Shown here: positions 40,790 through 52,089 of the stretch, in pieces
How the letters are laid out: every line of letters begins with the position of its first letter
Position numbering within the stretch: the first letter of the stretch is position 1
Assembly (NCBI GenBank): GCA_022606425.2
Contig: JAHDVF020000051.1
Span: forward strand, 248,001-312,000
Length of the DNA stretch: 64,000 nucleotides
From: Lepidostoma basale
Taxonomy: Eukaryota > Arthropoda > Insecta > Trichoptera > Lepidostomatidae
Reading direction: 5' to 3'
Made by a program: the position numbers and the translations under genes
The notes under the pieces: generated by a model
What the model was told of the DNA's origin: nothing
Database searches by the model: none
What the model saw: only the letters and a program-made list of their open reading frames with translations

Positions 40790-41280
40790 AGTGAATGCTG
40801 ATCCACGTAAAGAGGAAGGTGTACAAGACAGCGATGCGACCAGTCATGACCTACAGTTCGGAGTGTTGGCCAAACTGCACAGTGCCAAAATGAGGATGCT
40901 GAGATGGGCGGGTGGAGTAATGTTGCTTGATCACACAAGGAACATCCGAATCCGTGTTAGTTTTAGAGTGAGGCCAATAAACTTGAGAACCGTCTGAGAT
41001 GGTACAGTCACGAAATGCGGCGCCCAGCTGACCATGTTACACGGAGGGTAATGGAAGTGGACCAGCAACCCAGAGAACGAGGTAGGCACAAGTTGACATG
41101 GATGGGACTCTCCAGAATGGATCCTATCAGATGCCACCCAGGACAGACAGTCGTGGAGACGCCATACAAGAAGAGCCGACTCCTAGATTCTCCAAGTCAT
41201 CTCTAGACTCTAAGATCTTGTCTTTCAGAAGTATCAACCTAAAAGGCTAATGTCTGTTGATGAAATAAACTGATTTGATT
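40790..41280 (+). pseudogene. RTE-like LINE 3' end
   Basis: Reads LHSAKMRMLRWAGGVMLLDH, then MRRPADHVTRRVMEVDQQPR and RGRHKLTWMGLSRMDP in shifted frames, ending TTTGATTTGATTT. This is the MRMLRW..G / HVTRKV type. Confidence 0.65.
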
Positions 41281-41449
41281 TGATTTACTCCCCTACCTCT
41301 TGGAAGTGACATTGTTGGGAATGAGGATCTCCGAATCATAAATCATTTTGTGTATACTGTAACTATAACCCATGTTAGTGCATACATTATACATTACATA
41401 TGTTATATATTAAATATTTTGTAATACAAGGTGAAGCAAATATTTGACA

Positions 41450-42140
41450 CCAAAGAAAAACGTTGACTGGTCTGATGACCTGTTGTTGGTTGCATCTCCG
41501 TCCTGCCAACTATCTTGCCATCTTTTCGATAGTCGGCCATGTGGTGGAGAACCCTCCAGTATACTGCCTCATTAGACATACTCATAGCATTATTTTCTAA
41601 TTTGGCGCCCCCATCTGACAACGCCTTCAAGCAAAATTGCAAATTCTTCGGATTTATGTATTTTTTATTCGGTCATATAGGCTTGTGCCGGCTATACATC
41701 GTAATATTTTCATCACATGACGCGCAGGAGTCGCATGGTTTGAGCTGTGTCAGATCTGAATTCTATTGCTTATGTTAAGATAGGCCTGACGCAGGCTTTG
41801 TTGATCCTCATTTTACCCTTGATGCTCATGTGCTTATCTTTCCAGATGGTTTCCCTTAGACAGGCCGATATTGATGCAGCCTATTGCTGTGGCTTGCCAT
41901 CTTTATACCAAAGTATTACCTGCTATATTGCAACATTCTCGATTGGCAGATTACACCGTTGGTGTTCCCTGGCTATCGTCATGTATTTTGTATTGGCAAT
42001 GGAGAGGATCATGTTATATTTTTTTGGATGCTACGTGGAATCGGTTAAGCATTTCTCGGGGGTCATCTTCCATTTCAGCAATAATAGTGGCATCATCAGC
42101 ACAGCAGATTATGTCGAGCTTTTGATTGAATACCTTGAAT
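41450..42140 (-). pseudogene. LINE reverse-transcriptase debris
   Basis: On the minus strand scattered blocks match the family at 31920-32580 (CAGATGGTTTCCCTTAGACA corresponds to the DTVW region). Heavily diverged; plus-strand frames here are shadows. Confidence 0.4.
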
Positions 42141-42224
42141 TAAAATAAAACATCTAGAAAGTTTCCACAAGCATTTTCATCAATATTAAATCCTTGCTAT
42201 AAGAGCGTCTTTAAAAAACGCCTA

Positions 42225-42530
42225 CAAGTCGTTAGGTAGCTTACCTCTAAGGGTTAAACTCACAATAGATTACAATGTTTTTATTTCTGTTGTTTTAAGG
42301 ATATGCTTCGTTCTGACAGTGTCTGCTCTTGCTTGGATTCCGTAAATCATTATGGACCTGATGCATTTACCTTTCCACTAGCAAATGCTTATTGTCCCAG
42401 ACAGTGTCACTCAGACATCCGGAGATAACTGCTGCTTTATTAGTCGGTTCTTTAACTTCATTTTACAGATTGCTGCAACTAGATATCTCCACACCCAGAT
42501 ACCGTAACTTCATGGCCTGTTGTATGCATA
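42225..42530 (-). pseudogene. LINE reverse-transcriptase fragment
   Basis: TGACAGTGTCTGCTCTTGCT, ATTGTCCCAGACAGTGTCAC and GATATCTCCACACCCAGATA align with 32270-32480. Frame broken. Confidence 0.6.
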
Positions 42531-43019
42531 TTCAATTTTACAATGCTTCATCTACAGAGTTTTAATATGTACGTTATAATTTCTTTCCTAATTTATATTA
42601 ACCAGTAATTACCATTTTTTCTAACCTAGTCTAACCCGAGCCTAACTCAGTTTCTAAAGGTCAGTGAAAAAGAACAGCTATTTGTTGTATCATCCAGAAA
42701 TATTTAAGAATTTTCAATAAACTTAAAGTGAAAATACTGTGGAATTTCATAATACTATTTTTTATACTTTTGAATGTATTTTTCTTAACATATTTTAAAG
42801 GTATTTTAATTATCTTCACTATCTTTACCTTTGAAAAATTTATATGAAATATTTGGAGTTTACGATGTTATTTAAAAATAAAAATTCTTAACGCAGAGAA
42901 ATCAAAATTGTACAGATATATCTAGAATTCTGCAGCTGTATTTCAAAAATGGTTGAAAGGAATATTATTAATTTGTTAAATAGCTCTTTACATCATTACA
43001 GCGTGACCTAAATTGATGT
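42531..43019. other. AT-rich stretch, nothing recognised
   Basis: No inverted ends, no splice-bounded frame. It lies downstream of the ATMIN-like gene and may include its 3' UTR. Confidence 0.3.
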
Positions 43020-43135
43020 AAAGGGTATAGCTATCATATTGATTCTCATGACATGTGATAGGTAGCTAATCCATCGCCATTTTACTATCACGTGAATTCT
43101 ACACAAGACCAAAGACAGTGTGGCAGGCATAGCTG
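43020..43135 (-). mobile_element. SINE body near the 3' end of the ATMIN-like gene
   Basis: The minus strand reads CACACTGTCTTTGGTC, GTGTAGAATTCACGTGATAG, then AAAATGGCGATGGATTAGC, as at 3131-3172, 19440-19490 and 19870-19915. It starts about 45 bp past the stop codon, so it probably forms part of the transcript's 3' UTR (inference). Confidence 0.55.
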
Positions 43136-43177
43136 TTGCCACTCTGCCTCAAACTATGAGATTTACATAAACCAGGG

Positions 43178-45400
43178 TCAAGGGCTCCCATCAGATAATC
43201 CCTTAGACCCGCAGGACTCCCGCAAGAAGATCCGAGTCTCACTGGAAGTACAAGACAACAAAACGTCGGATTTACTATTTAAAAGCCCACGGCAGCAGTT
43301 GGGTGCGTGCGAGTTGATAGTGGAGAATGAAGAATTCACATTGGCAAAGTCGTAGTCGGGGAAATTGGAGTCGCCAAAACAGTCGCAGGTCTGCGTTTCT
43401 TTAAAACAAAAATCCGGCGACGCGTTCCGACTTTCTTCGAATAATATTTTATTGGAAAAATTGCACACATACTCGTGCGTTTGTGTTTGCGTAGAAATCA
43501 ACGCGCTCTCAGCGCTAGGGTACTCACTTTTATCACAGCTGGAAGTTAGCGCATTGCAATTCATAAAGTCATCGAGGGAAACATTATCGGAAGGCCAGGT
43601 CGTCTGCGTCTGAATGTCAGAGAGGCAGGTCAATTCAGAAAACAGAACCGAATCTTGTTTCCATGTATTTGAATATAGTAATTCGTCCAGCGCTGTTTGG
43701 GTTTGAATATTTGTAGAACTGCCGACGCATTTGTCTATTAAATCGGTCATGAATTCCGCCTCTTCGTTTACTGGACGTAGACTGCTGAAGGGGAGTGCCT
43801 CGCTATCTTGTCCGGCGGTTTTTCCATCGGCACAATAATTCCCCATGCTGAAAACATCTTTTGATTCTTTAAGACCAGGAGATAGGTTAAAATCACTATG
43901 AATATCCAGCATTCCTTCTTCGTTAGACGAGTCTTTACAATTATTATCTTCCAAAATGATATTTGCGCTATCACAAGAACCCGTTTCGCTTATGGTATGG
44001 GAGGAATGATTGTTTGCATCGAAAATGTCCATTTTTACAACACTATTAATGTTAGTTTGGGTGGCAAATGTTCTCCGGTTGCCGTTATCAAATGACATGT
44101 TGGTAGATTTATCAAGTTTCACTTTCCTCTTTGCAAAATTTTTGTTATTTGTGCTTGTCTGGGTTTCGGCATTGAACTTTTCCGTGCGCTCGGTTTGTTT
44201 CTTCGCAACTTTCAACGTTGTCTGTGTGAATCTATCGCGATTGAGCGAAGAAGCTGCCGAATCATCGCCATTCAAGCCATCACTTGGTGGAGCAGCGACT
44301 CTATCGGCTTTCAGATTATTTAACAAACAGATTTTATTATTTTTTATAACATATTTCAGTATCACTGTAGTGGGACCAGCTTTGTTATTTAGATTAGTTT
44401 GATTATGAGGCACGTTAGAGTTGACGTCCGCAGCTCTATCGGGCAAGATGGGAACCAAAACAAAAGAAGGCATGACCGAAGTCGGGATTGTGTCGTCTGT
44501 GATGATATTCACAGGCGGGATATTCTTGAGATCGGCGCAGTTTATCCCGTTCTGACTGACTACACTCAATTTATTTAATTTAGAAGGTACCCCGGCACTA
44601 ATGTGGCTGCGGATGTTTCTATTACACCCTCCACTTGCGGTAACTGACTCAGAATTTAAATCACAGGGACCCTTTAATAAGGTTGCCGCGCTAACAATTT
44701 TCCGTTTAGCCGGCGGAGCAGTCGAGTTTTGTGCACTTTTCGGCAATCTTTTCACAATTCTAATTTTAACGGGAGACTTAGTTTTATCGAGATGTTTTGT
44801 CGAACTATTCCTGATCTTTGGGACGCTTTGATTTTCAATCTGAATGGTGCCTTCGCAAATGTGATCGATGGCGTTGGGATTGGGCATCGCTGACGTTTTA
44901 CTTTCGACGGAACTGTTGATGAATTTGTTTTTGATGTACAGCTCGTGTAGTTCGCGATGTTTTCTATAAACGTGGATTAAAAGAGAATTTTTGTTGTTGT
45001 ACTGCCACCCGCAAGCTTTGCACTTGAACACTGTTCCGCAGGAGACGCGATGGCGTTTGAAAATGGAACACACGGAGAACTTTTGAGAACACTTTTCGCA
45101 CTCGTATTGTTTCCGGCCGTGGACCTTCCTGTAGTGCTGCTTGATCAATTTATAGTCCAAGAAACTCCGCTGCCGCGCGGACTCCTTGTGATACTTGCAA
45201 CCCTCGATGGGGCAGAAGTACCGCGCCTTGTACGGCTCGCTGGACCTGAGAGTGCCGATTCCGTGATGCTTTACAAGGTGCATTTTCAAGTGGCAGGATT
45301 TTAAAAAGACCATGTTGCAGTTTCCCTCCGTGCAGATATTGTCCGACACAACTTCCATCAGCTCACTTTCCGTAGGAAACTTGTCTACGAAATCCGTCAT
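43178..45400 (-). CDS. ATMIN: ATMIN/ASCIZ-like zinc-finger transcription factor
   Basis: Single 740-residue ORF. Four N-terminal zinc fingers: C23/C28/H41/H45, C63/C68/H89/H94, a C2HC finger C101/C104/H117/C121, and C127/C130/H143/H148. A long Ser/Asn-rich middle carries basic patches (KIRIVKRLPK, PPAKRKIV). The C-terminal half has at least seven TQT motifs (FTQTT, ETQTS, ATQTN, IQTQTA, IQTQTT, STQTQTH, ETQTC). Fingers plus a TQT array are the signature of ATMIN/ASCIZ (dASCIZ in flies), a nuclear activator of the dynein light chain LC8 gene whose TQT sites bind LC8 and give feedback. No intron seen. The last about 45 residues have no TQT and may be lineage-specific. Orthology is inferred from architecture. 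Confidence 0.88.
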   Translation of the reverse strand: MTDFVDKFPTESELMEVVSDNICTEGNCNMVFLKSCHLKMHLVKHHGIGTLRSSEPYKARYFCPIEGCKYHKESARQRSFLDYKLIKQHYRKVHGRKQYECEKCSQKFSVCSIFKRHRVSCGTVFKCKACGWQYNNKNSLLIHVYRKHRELHELYIKNKFINSSVESKTSAMPNPNAIDHICEGTIQIENQSVPKIRNSSTKHLDKTKSPVKIRIVKRLPKSAQNSTAPPAKRKIVSAATLLKGPCDLNSESVTASGGCNRNIRSHISAGVPSKLNKLSVVSQNGINCADLKNIPPVNIITDDTIPTSVMPSFVLVPILPDRAADVNSNVPHNQTNLNNKAGPTTVILKYVIKNNKICLLNNLKADRVAAPPSDGLNGDDSAASSLNRDRFTQTTLKVAKKQTERTEKFNAETQTSTNNKNFAKRKVKLDKSTNMSFDNGNRRTFATQTNINSVVKMDIFDANNHSSHTISETGSCDSANIILEDNNCKDSSNEEGMLDIHSDFNLSPGLKESKDVFSMGNYCADGKTAGQDSEALPFSSLRPVNEEAEFMTDLIDKCVGSSTNIQTQTALDELLYSNTWKQDSVLFSELTCLSDIQTQTTWPSDNVSLDDFMNCNALTSSCDKSEYPSAESALISTQTQTHEYVCNFSNKILFEESRNASPDFCFKETQTCDCFGDSNFPDYDFANVNSSFSTINSHAPNCCRGLLNSKSDVLLSCTSSETRIFLRESCGSKGLSDGSP

Positions 45401-45591
45401 TGTACAGGGCAGCGATTTTACTTCATGGCGGCGAAATCAATATGGAATACTACGATTTCAAACCTGCACTCAAGACATTTGACAGATATGTGCCCATAGA
45501 TAAATGTTCAACATTTTATCCCGTAAAGAAAATGAGTAAATGCGGATTTAATCGAAGACTACCATTGTTGTACTAGATTGTTATTTTTTCA
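45401..45591. other. Upstream region of the ATMIN-like gene
   Basis: Short 5' flank. AAGTAAAATCGCTGCCCTGT reads on the minus strand into the ATG. A clear TATA box was not seen. A Helitron-like element begins about 190 bp upstream. Confidence 0.35.
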
Positions 45592-46319
45592 TCTACATCT
45601 ACATATAAATAAAACACAAGCTGGGTTGTGTGTGTCTCCTAATTTCTCGGTGATTCCTCATCAGATCCTTCTGTATCTTGGGGAATGGACTAATTGGAAT
45701 TTAGCGGTCGTCATAGGCATATTTTCGTTATTAATCGAGCTCTAATTAACTTTATAAATTAATCAATTAATTGAAAATTTTCGTAGTGCAAACGAATATA
45801 GACCTTAATGTTCGTATCACCTGAGTATCAATCTTTTGAGTCTATATTCGTTTGACACGGTCTGGAGAGAATTCAGTCTCCATGTAATTTTGTGTAGTGG
45901 CAACAATGTGTTTTGCTTTCTGACAGTCCAATATATTGCGTTTTACTTTGGGATGTATAATACTTAATACGTTTTGCTTATTACGTACTAAAATAATTGG
46001 TTGTTTAATTGGTACAGTATATTTTATTGGCCATATTTTAATGTACACTAATGCAGACAGGTAATTATACTTCTTAATTTTGGCGAGTATAATTTTTACG
46101 CGTCAATTTGAGGTTATGAACGAAATTTTATTTTTTCGTGTGGCTGAAACTTATTCGTTTCTCTTACGTTCGACGGTGATTACTTAATGATATTCGTTTT
46201 CTAGAGTTCTAGCCGTTCGATTGGTCACGTGGTCTCTGAACTGTCACAATATCTTTGTACGTCGTAATATTTTGTAGGTATGAAGTTTCGGTACTTTTAG
46301 GTTATGAAGTTTTTGGGAT

Positions 46320-47330
46320 TAAAAATATTCAATGATAATTAAATTGTTCAGGTTATTTCAAAGGATGATAGCGAAAATATAAAATATTGGACGTCGAAGC
46401 TCTACAAGAATATGAAGAAACTTGCTTCCGTAAGTATAATATAATATTTATATTTCTAATTCATAAATATATTTTCAGTTTATTCTATTTTGCTGTTTTC
46501 TTTATACGCATACTTTGGTCAGGGAAATTGTTACATTACCACAGCAACGGTAAGAAAGTTCTAATGATATACAATATGAATTACAATATGAATGAATGAC
46601 ACAATTCTTATGACTTTTTCCGTTTATTTCTAGGAAAATAAAAGTTAAAATGGAATTAGATCAATCAAACAACGGATGATCAGTGAATTAGATGTACCCT
46701 GGAGTGGCGAATGAAAACCGGCTCATTTTTACATTACACATAAGCTACTTTTAGTAGTTTTCATTCATATATGAAAATTCCATTATTAATTTCAGGTAAA
46801 GTTTTTAAATTTACAGTTTATAGACAATAATTAAGCACATTCCCAAACGTGCCACCTATATATCTGAATTTTGTGTTGCTCGGGCTGCCTGAAATATGCT
46901 TCCTGCACGCCTCAGATGCATTGACAAGCCGACAGACTTTAATTCTCACCTAAAAACCCACCTTTTCAAATTATCGCATAAAATGGTAACAACGGTTGTC
47001 TGTATATCAATAAACAATATTATATCACATTTGCACAAAACATTCATATGTTTAGAGAAACAAAATTCTTGATTTTGTTGTCCATGAAATTCACATCAGA
47101 GCCAATAAAGTAAGTTTCTACGATCGTGATTTCGCTGTTGTTACATGCACCTTTCATGACTAAAAACATTGTCAAAGCGCCCTTGAGGTGAGCTATTCAC
47201 GAAAACGGCGATTATCAGTTCCGTAAGTTCAATGTTTATATTTTGATATGTACAGGTTTAAATTTTGAATTAATTGGTTTATTTTGTATATATAAGAATA
47301 TAGACAATTTATATGAAGGAGTCTGGTTGT
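46320..47330 (+). repeat. Duplicated segment, copy 1 (LINE 3' end)
   Basis: 46853-47222 is nearly identical to 48500-48897 (GTGCCACCTATA ... GAGGTGAGCTATTCACGAAA). Parts of 46320-46360 and 47255-47330 recur at 47817-47860 and 48031-48092. It is the 3' end of the LINE whose coding part is at 48100-48440. Confidence 0.65.
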
Positions 47331-47854
47331 AATGAATGCTTTTGTAAAATTTTTGTTATTTCTTTAGCACAAGGCTATGACGTTTCGTTGTGTAATAATT
47401 AGTTAATTGGTATAATCTATTTTAATAATGTTGTTTTAATGTAAAATTGTTCTGGCAGGGCGAAAATCTATATCTTTGGGATTAGATATTAAGTTTTGAT
47501 AAAATAATTGCCTGGTTGTGAGAGACCACTGGTCTAATGGGGATATTTTTGTATTGGGATTGAAATTATTTTGATAATGAGCCATATTGGTGCATCTGCA
47601 TGTTGCAATTCTTCTTTATTTTCCATTCCACTGAGTAATTCCAGCAGCACACATACCCAAATACACTATGAGTTACTTCAGCTGTTTTAGTTTTTCTCTG
47701 AAAACAAATGCTGTGATAGGTAAACATATCCTTATATGCAGCATTAGCTGCCTCAGTTAGAAGAGTCCAGTAATATTCCATTTTTGACCATTAAATTCTA
47801 CATTATGCTGAGATTTAAAATATTCAAAGATAATGAAATTGATTTCAGGTTATT

Positions 47855-47995
47855 TCATTTGCTTGAGGATGGGGAAGACAACGCAGAAGATAATGGATTG
47901 CGCATGTGCAGAGGATGGGGAAAACAACGCAGAAGATACTGGAGTTCGCATGTCCAGAGGATGGATCCCACACTTCGATATATGCGTATCACAAG
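47855..47995 (+). repeat. Tandemly doubled LINE coding scrap
   Basis: A 46-bp unit GGATGGGGAAGACAACGCAG... is present twice, followed by GGATGGATCCCACAC. It matches the GQTTQKILECARAEDGSH region of the LINE at 205-1070. Confidence 0.6.
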
Positions 47996-48099
47996 ACAAT
48001 GTTGTTATCTTTATGAACTAATTTGGAATGGTATGTACAGGTTTAAATTGGATTAATTGGTTTAATTCGTTACATAAGAATATAGACAATTTATGTTTA

Positions 48100-48897
48100 C
48101 TACTCCATGATACATTCTCATCTGTCTTACCTTTCCTGTATTTGGGGCTTTATTACAAAGAAGAAAGCTAATGAGATTCAGGTGATCCAAAATCGGGCTG
48201 TTAGAAATATTTTCCGTCTACCGTGGTACACTCATGTAAGGGCCCTATATTCTCAGACGAAAATAATTCCATTTCAAATCCATCCAAAATTAGAGATCAC
48301 TAAAACTATAATACAAATAATAAAGTCATCAACGCGCTCTAATACTCGACCAATATTCAATACGGACGTACACCAACATGATACGCGCTCACAGAATAAG
48401 AAGCATTGCGTTCAACTAGATTCGGTGTAAAATCCTTACAATTTATAGCCTCTACAGAATTTAATAAACTCCCTAATGATTTAATAATGATGTCGAACCA
48501 ACGTGCCACCTATACGAGTATATCTGAATTTTGTGTTGCTCGGGCTTTCACAGTAGTAGGTTCGTCCGCCTGAAATATGCTTCCTGCACGCCTCAGATGC
48601 ATTGACAATCCGACAGACTTTAAATATCACCTAAAAACCCACCTTTTCAAATTATCGCATAAAATGTTAACAACGGTTGTCTGTATATCAATAAACAATA
48701 TTATATCACATTTGCACAAAACATTCATATGTTTAGAGAAACAAAATTCTTGATTTTGTTGTCCATGAAATTCACATCAGAGCCAATAAATTAAGTTTCT
48801 ACGATCGTGATTTCGCTGTTGTCACATGCACCTTTCATGACTAAAAACAATGTCAAAGCGCCCTTGAGGTGAGCTATTCACGAAAACGGCGATTATA
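48100..48897 (+). pseudogene. CR1/Jockey-like LINE C-terminal end
   Basis: Open frame 48107-48430: YLSCIWGFITKKKANEIQVI, QNRAVRNIFRLPWYTH, KLEITKTIIQIIKSSTRSN. Past stops, the usual NxxP..FK..lk.hL end is recognisable (ICFLHASDALTIRQ, KPTFSN). The 3' UTR is shared with 46853-47222 and, inverted, with 50210-50340. Confidence 0.65.
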
Positions 48898-48899
48898 CA

Positions 48900-49090
48900 A
48901 ATTAAACAAACAAACAAACCATCACGCCGTTTCCCCACAGGGGTAGGCAGAGAGAATGGACCATAACACTACTCTATCCTGGCAAACCTCTCTAGCTTCC
49001 TCCACATTCATACAACGAGTCATACACGCATGTCGATTCCTCCGACTTCTAACATGACCAACCTTTAAAATCTGATTAGTTTAATTAATT
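48900..49090 (-). pseudogene. AAAC-tailed LINE 3' end
   Basis: AAACAAACAAACAAACC tail then CCACAGGGGTAGGCAGAGAG; stops after about 190 bp. Strongly truncated. Confidence 0.65.
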
Positions 49091-49429
49091 TGACAAATTA
49101 ATCAGATTAAAAGGTTTTATTAGTTTTATCGTTTTTGTAAAGAATTTTGACAGGTGTAGAAATAAATTTTTCATTTGTTCCAATGACAATTTGAATCATT
49201 TCTTCAATATTATTTTCAAGTTCTTGCTGGTTAAGTGCCTTACTACAGATAATTTAAAAAATGGTGGATACGTGTAACATAAATTAAATAAACACAAATG
49301 TCCGGATCGTCCAAGTCAACATGTGCAACATCGAAAAAAACATTATGTGTTATTACATTATGTGCTAAATTAAAAAACAGTGGATACGTGGAACATATTA
49401 TAAATTAAATAGACAATATGTGCACCGTC

Positions 49430-49711
49430 TAAAAAGAACATTTTGTGTAAAATTATTTTTATTTTGTTATTTTATTTTATATCATTGTATTTTATATTAT
49501 TTGTTTTAGATTTATTTTGTGGGTGTTGGACGATCGAAGTGTGCGCGGGAGATGCCTATTGGTGGCGATGAGGTTCGCAACCCATCACACCGCGCCTCCC
49601 GCGGGGCGAAAAGAGAAGGATGGAGTGCCGCATCAGTAAAAGTGTGACAGTCCATTCTCTCTGCTTACACTTTCGGGGAGACGGCGTGATGGTTAGTTAG
49701 TTAGTTAGTTA
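49430..49711 (+). mobile_element. SINE-like element with a LINE-derived 3' tail (copy B)
   Basis: Matches copy A (27352-27628) through an AT-rich leader, TTGGACGATCGAAGTGTGCG, AGGTTCGCAACCC and the 65-bp LINE-type tail with GTTAGTTAG. The leader has a 20-bp extra segment compared with copy A. Confidence 0.7.
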
Positions 49712-49982
49712 ATTTGACAAATTAGCCTAATTATTATTATTATTATTATGCATATAGCATGAACTGCCTTTTATATGAAGAATATCTTCAGCAAACAAGT
49801 GAAAAACAGTTGTAATTCATTCATTGTATGGAAATTTAAATTTTGCCTTATGCGTCTCTTCGGTGTCCGCCTTATGGCAATTCAAATTTTTTTTTTTTTA
49901 ATTCCAGGGCCCAAAATTGATGAATCAAGGATCGGACCAAAGTTGCCGATGCAGCGTGTAAAATAACTAATGTTTAAATGGA

Positions 49983-50175
49983 ATGGGATCGGTCATAAAG
50001 CAAGGACAACGGGTGATAAGATCTTCTGGCCTGGAGTGGCGAAAGAGAAACAGCTACACAAATTCTGGCAGATCACAAGCAAGATGGTCTGATGACATTA
50101 AACGAGTGGCAGGAGGTCAATGGCGCAGAGCGGCGAGGGATACAGTTGTGGAAGTCGGGAAGGGAGGCTTTTGTA
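49983..50175 (+). pseudogene. RTE-like LINE scrap
   Basis: Frame reads SGRSQARWSDDIKRVAGGQW and RRAARDTVVEVGKG, the RW.DDI..VAG..W end of the RTE-like family. Confidence 0.6.
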
Positions 50176-50209
50176 GTATTATCATCTATATTACTATTCC
50201 ACGCCAGCG

Positions 50210-50340
50210 GACTCGCAGTGCCGAAATCACGATCGTAGAAACTTACTTTATTGGCTCTGATGTGAATTTCATGGACAACAAAATCAAGAGTTTTGTTTCT
50301 TTAATATAATGAATGTTTTCTGCAAATGTGATATAATATT
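50210..50340 (-). repeat. Inverted copy of the 46853-47222 repeat
   Basis: The reverse complement of this segment (AAATCACGATCGTAGAAACT, then GATGTGAATTTCATGGACAA) matches 47090-47140 and 48770-48820. Confidence 0.7.
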
Positions 50341-50939
50341 GTTTATTTGATTATTAAATTTCATATAAAATATTCAAAAAATAGTTTTTCAATTACCTTA
50401 GTAATATGTATTCAAGTTTATAATTCACAGCGAGTTTGCTTGGATTGAAACTTTGTTTTAAAGATATAGACACACATTTTTGCATCCATACACATGGCAT
50501 TTAATCCAATAAATAAACGAATTGTTATTGAACTTTAATTGTATTTGTTGAATATATATTGGGTTTATTTATGTACTCGAATTTAGCAATAGCGAAGCGT
50601 TGCCGGGTCAGCTAGTCTAATAATAAATTTCGTGTTTTTTTAAAAGAAACCATAAAATTTATGTGTAGATTATCACCAATATTGACCGATATTATGTAAA
50701 TTGTCGGACGAAGGGAAACCACGAAATACGGACGTGCCCAATATTCCATAATGAAATAATTTCAGGAAACATCCAAATTATTATATTCTAATTTTATACA
50801 CAAAATATTTCCTAAACTAAGAAACCTTAATGACGGCGAATGATAATGTACAGATATGATCAGAAATGATAGAACATAGGGGGTTTGAAAGAAATATAAA
50901 TCACACAATTCAATGGATTCATGAAAATCCATATAGGAA

Positions 50940-51110
50940 AAATCTATATACTTACTCATCTTCTTGGCCCTACAGCCCAAATTAAGCCTCAGCCTCCATC
51001 TTCTCCTGTCCTCTGACACTCGCAATAATTTCGCTGCATCTCTCCCAACTTCATCCTCCCATCGTAGCTTTAGTCGTCCAAGTCTTCTACCACCTGTGTG
51101 CCACTACAGC
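50940..51110 (-). pseudogene. RTE-like LINE 3' scrap
   Basis: The minus strand reads LLRVSEDRRRWRLRLNLGCR, the final R.RW block, and continues in fragments to 51110. Confidence 0.5.
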
Positions 51111-51319
51111 ATTCTTTTTGATGTTCGCGATGACGACATTCTCTGTACGTCTACGTGCCTACTCAACACTTATGTTAATTGCATTTTAAACAACAAAAAT
51201 CACATCCTCGCGGTGCGCTCCTGAAATGCAGGAGACTGATACTGCGTTGATTCGCAATCATCATCTCAGCCGCCGCCTCCTTGTGAAGAGGTAACAACTC
51301 GAATGATTCTGACCACTCA

Positions 51320-51905
51320 GCTTTTTTCAAATCAAATCAATTTATTTTCTCAAAAGATATTACAAACAACAATTTTAGTTTAAGGCATCTATTGAGAACA
51401 GGTAAAACATAAAAATACATAATACCAGAAACGCATGAGTGATGGTTCGAGATTAGGAATACAAGATATTTTCCAAAGTCAAGAGTATTTGTCTTCTGAA
51501 CGTACTTTCACGAATATGAAAGACGTCGATCTCCGAAGCGATCATGTTCAGCAGTTTCATTGCTCTCCCCACCGGCATCACCATGGGAGATAAAACAGTC
51601 TGTGCTGACGCTGTCGAAGTTAACCATCTGGAACATAAAGATGGATAGCCTCCAAGATAACGGAGTTCTCAAAGAATCCTCTGATAAGTCTGAAGAAATG
51701 GGTAAGTGTGCACCCATCTCTTCTTATCTGAAAACTATTGGTCCCCAGCATGCCCAACAGAAATGCAGTGGGATAAAGCCACGGATAGCTACCAAACTCT
51801 CTCATGTAGAGATATCTCAGAAATCTTTTCTGAATCTTCTTTAACATGAACGAGTATTTCGCCTCGTGGGGACTCTATATCACCGAACCACACTCGAGCC
51901 GACTC
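51320..51905 (-). pseudogene. Jockey-like LINE 3' end
   Basis: Tail TCAAATCAAATCAATTTATT at 51328; minus frame 51620-51847 reads LKKIQKRFLRYLYMREFGSY, PWLYPTAFLLGMLGTNSF and IHLYVPDG. One internal deletion at 51580-51620. Confidence 0.75.
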
Positions 51906-52080
51906 CGGACCAATGAGTTATACAAAATTCGCAAGAAGTCGGAACAATCGACGTGCGTGTACGACTTCCCGTATGAACGTGGCGGAATTTAAAGAGGTGT
52001 GTCAGGATAGAGTAGTGTGGCGGTCCAACCACTCTGCCTATCGAGAAGGAGTGATGATTAGATATTTAGTTATTCAGTTT
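51906..52080 (+). pseudogene. LINE 3' end variant
   Basis: Reads RSRNNRRACTTSRMNVAEFK and EVCQDRVVWRSNHSAY, a variant of the TTAG-LINE C-terminus, without a clear tail. Confidence 0.55.
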
Positions 52081-52089
52081 TCAACACCG

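Larger units (their letters stand above)
45592..50615. mobile_element. Candidate Helitron, about 5.0 kb, non-autonomous
   Basis: Left end A|TCTACATCTACATATAAA, right end GCCGGGTCAGCTAG|T: the TC...CTAG borders with an A/T insertion site fit Helitrons, and GCGAAGCG..GCCGGGTCAGCTAG is close to known lepidopteran-type 3' ends. No Rep/helicase coding is present. The interior holds duplicated segments, LINE pieces and a SINE-like copy. The two ends could belong to different elements. Confidence 0.45.

Noticed and set aside
43365..45304. Plus-strand ORFs opposite the ATMIN-like gene
   Set aside because: They are antisense shadows of a long coding exon, without their own starts or homology.
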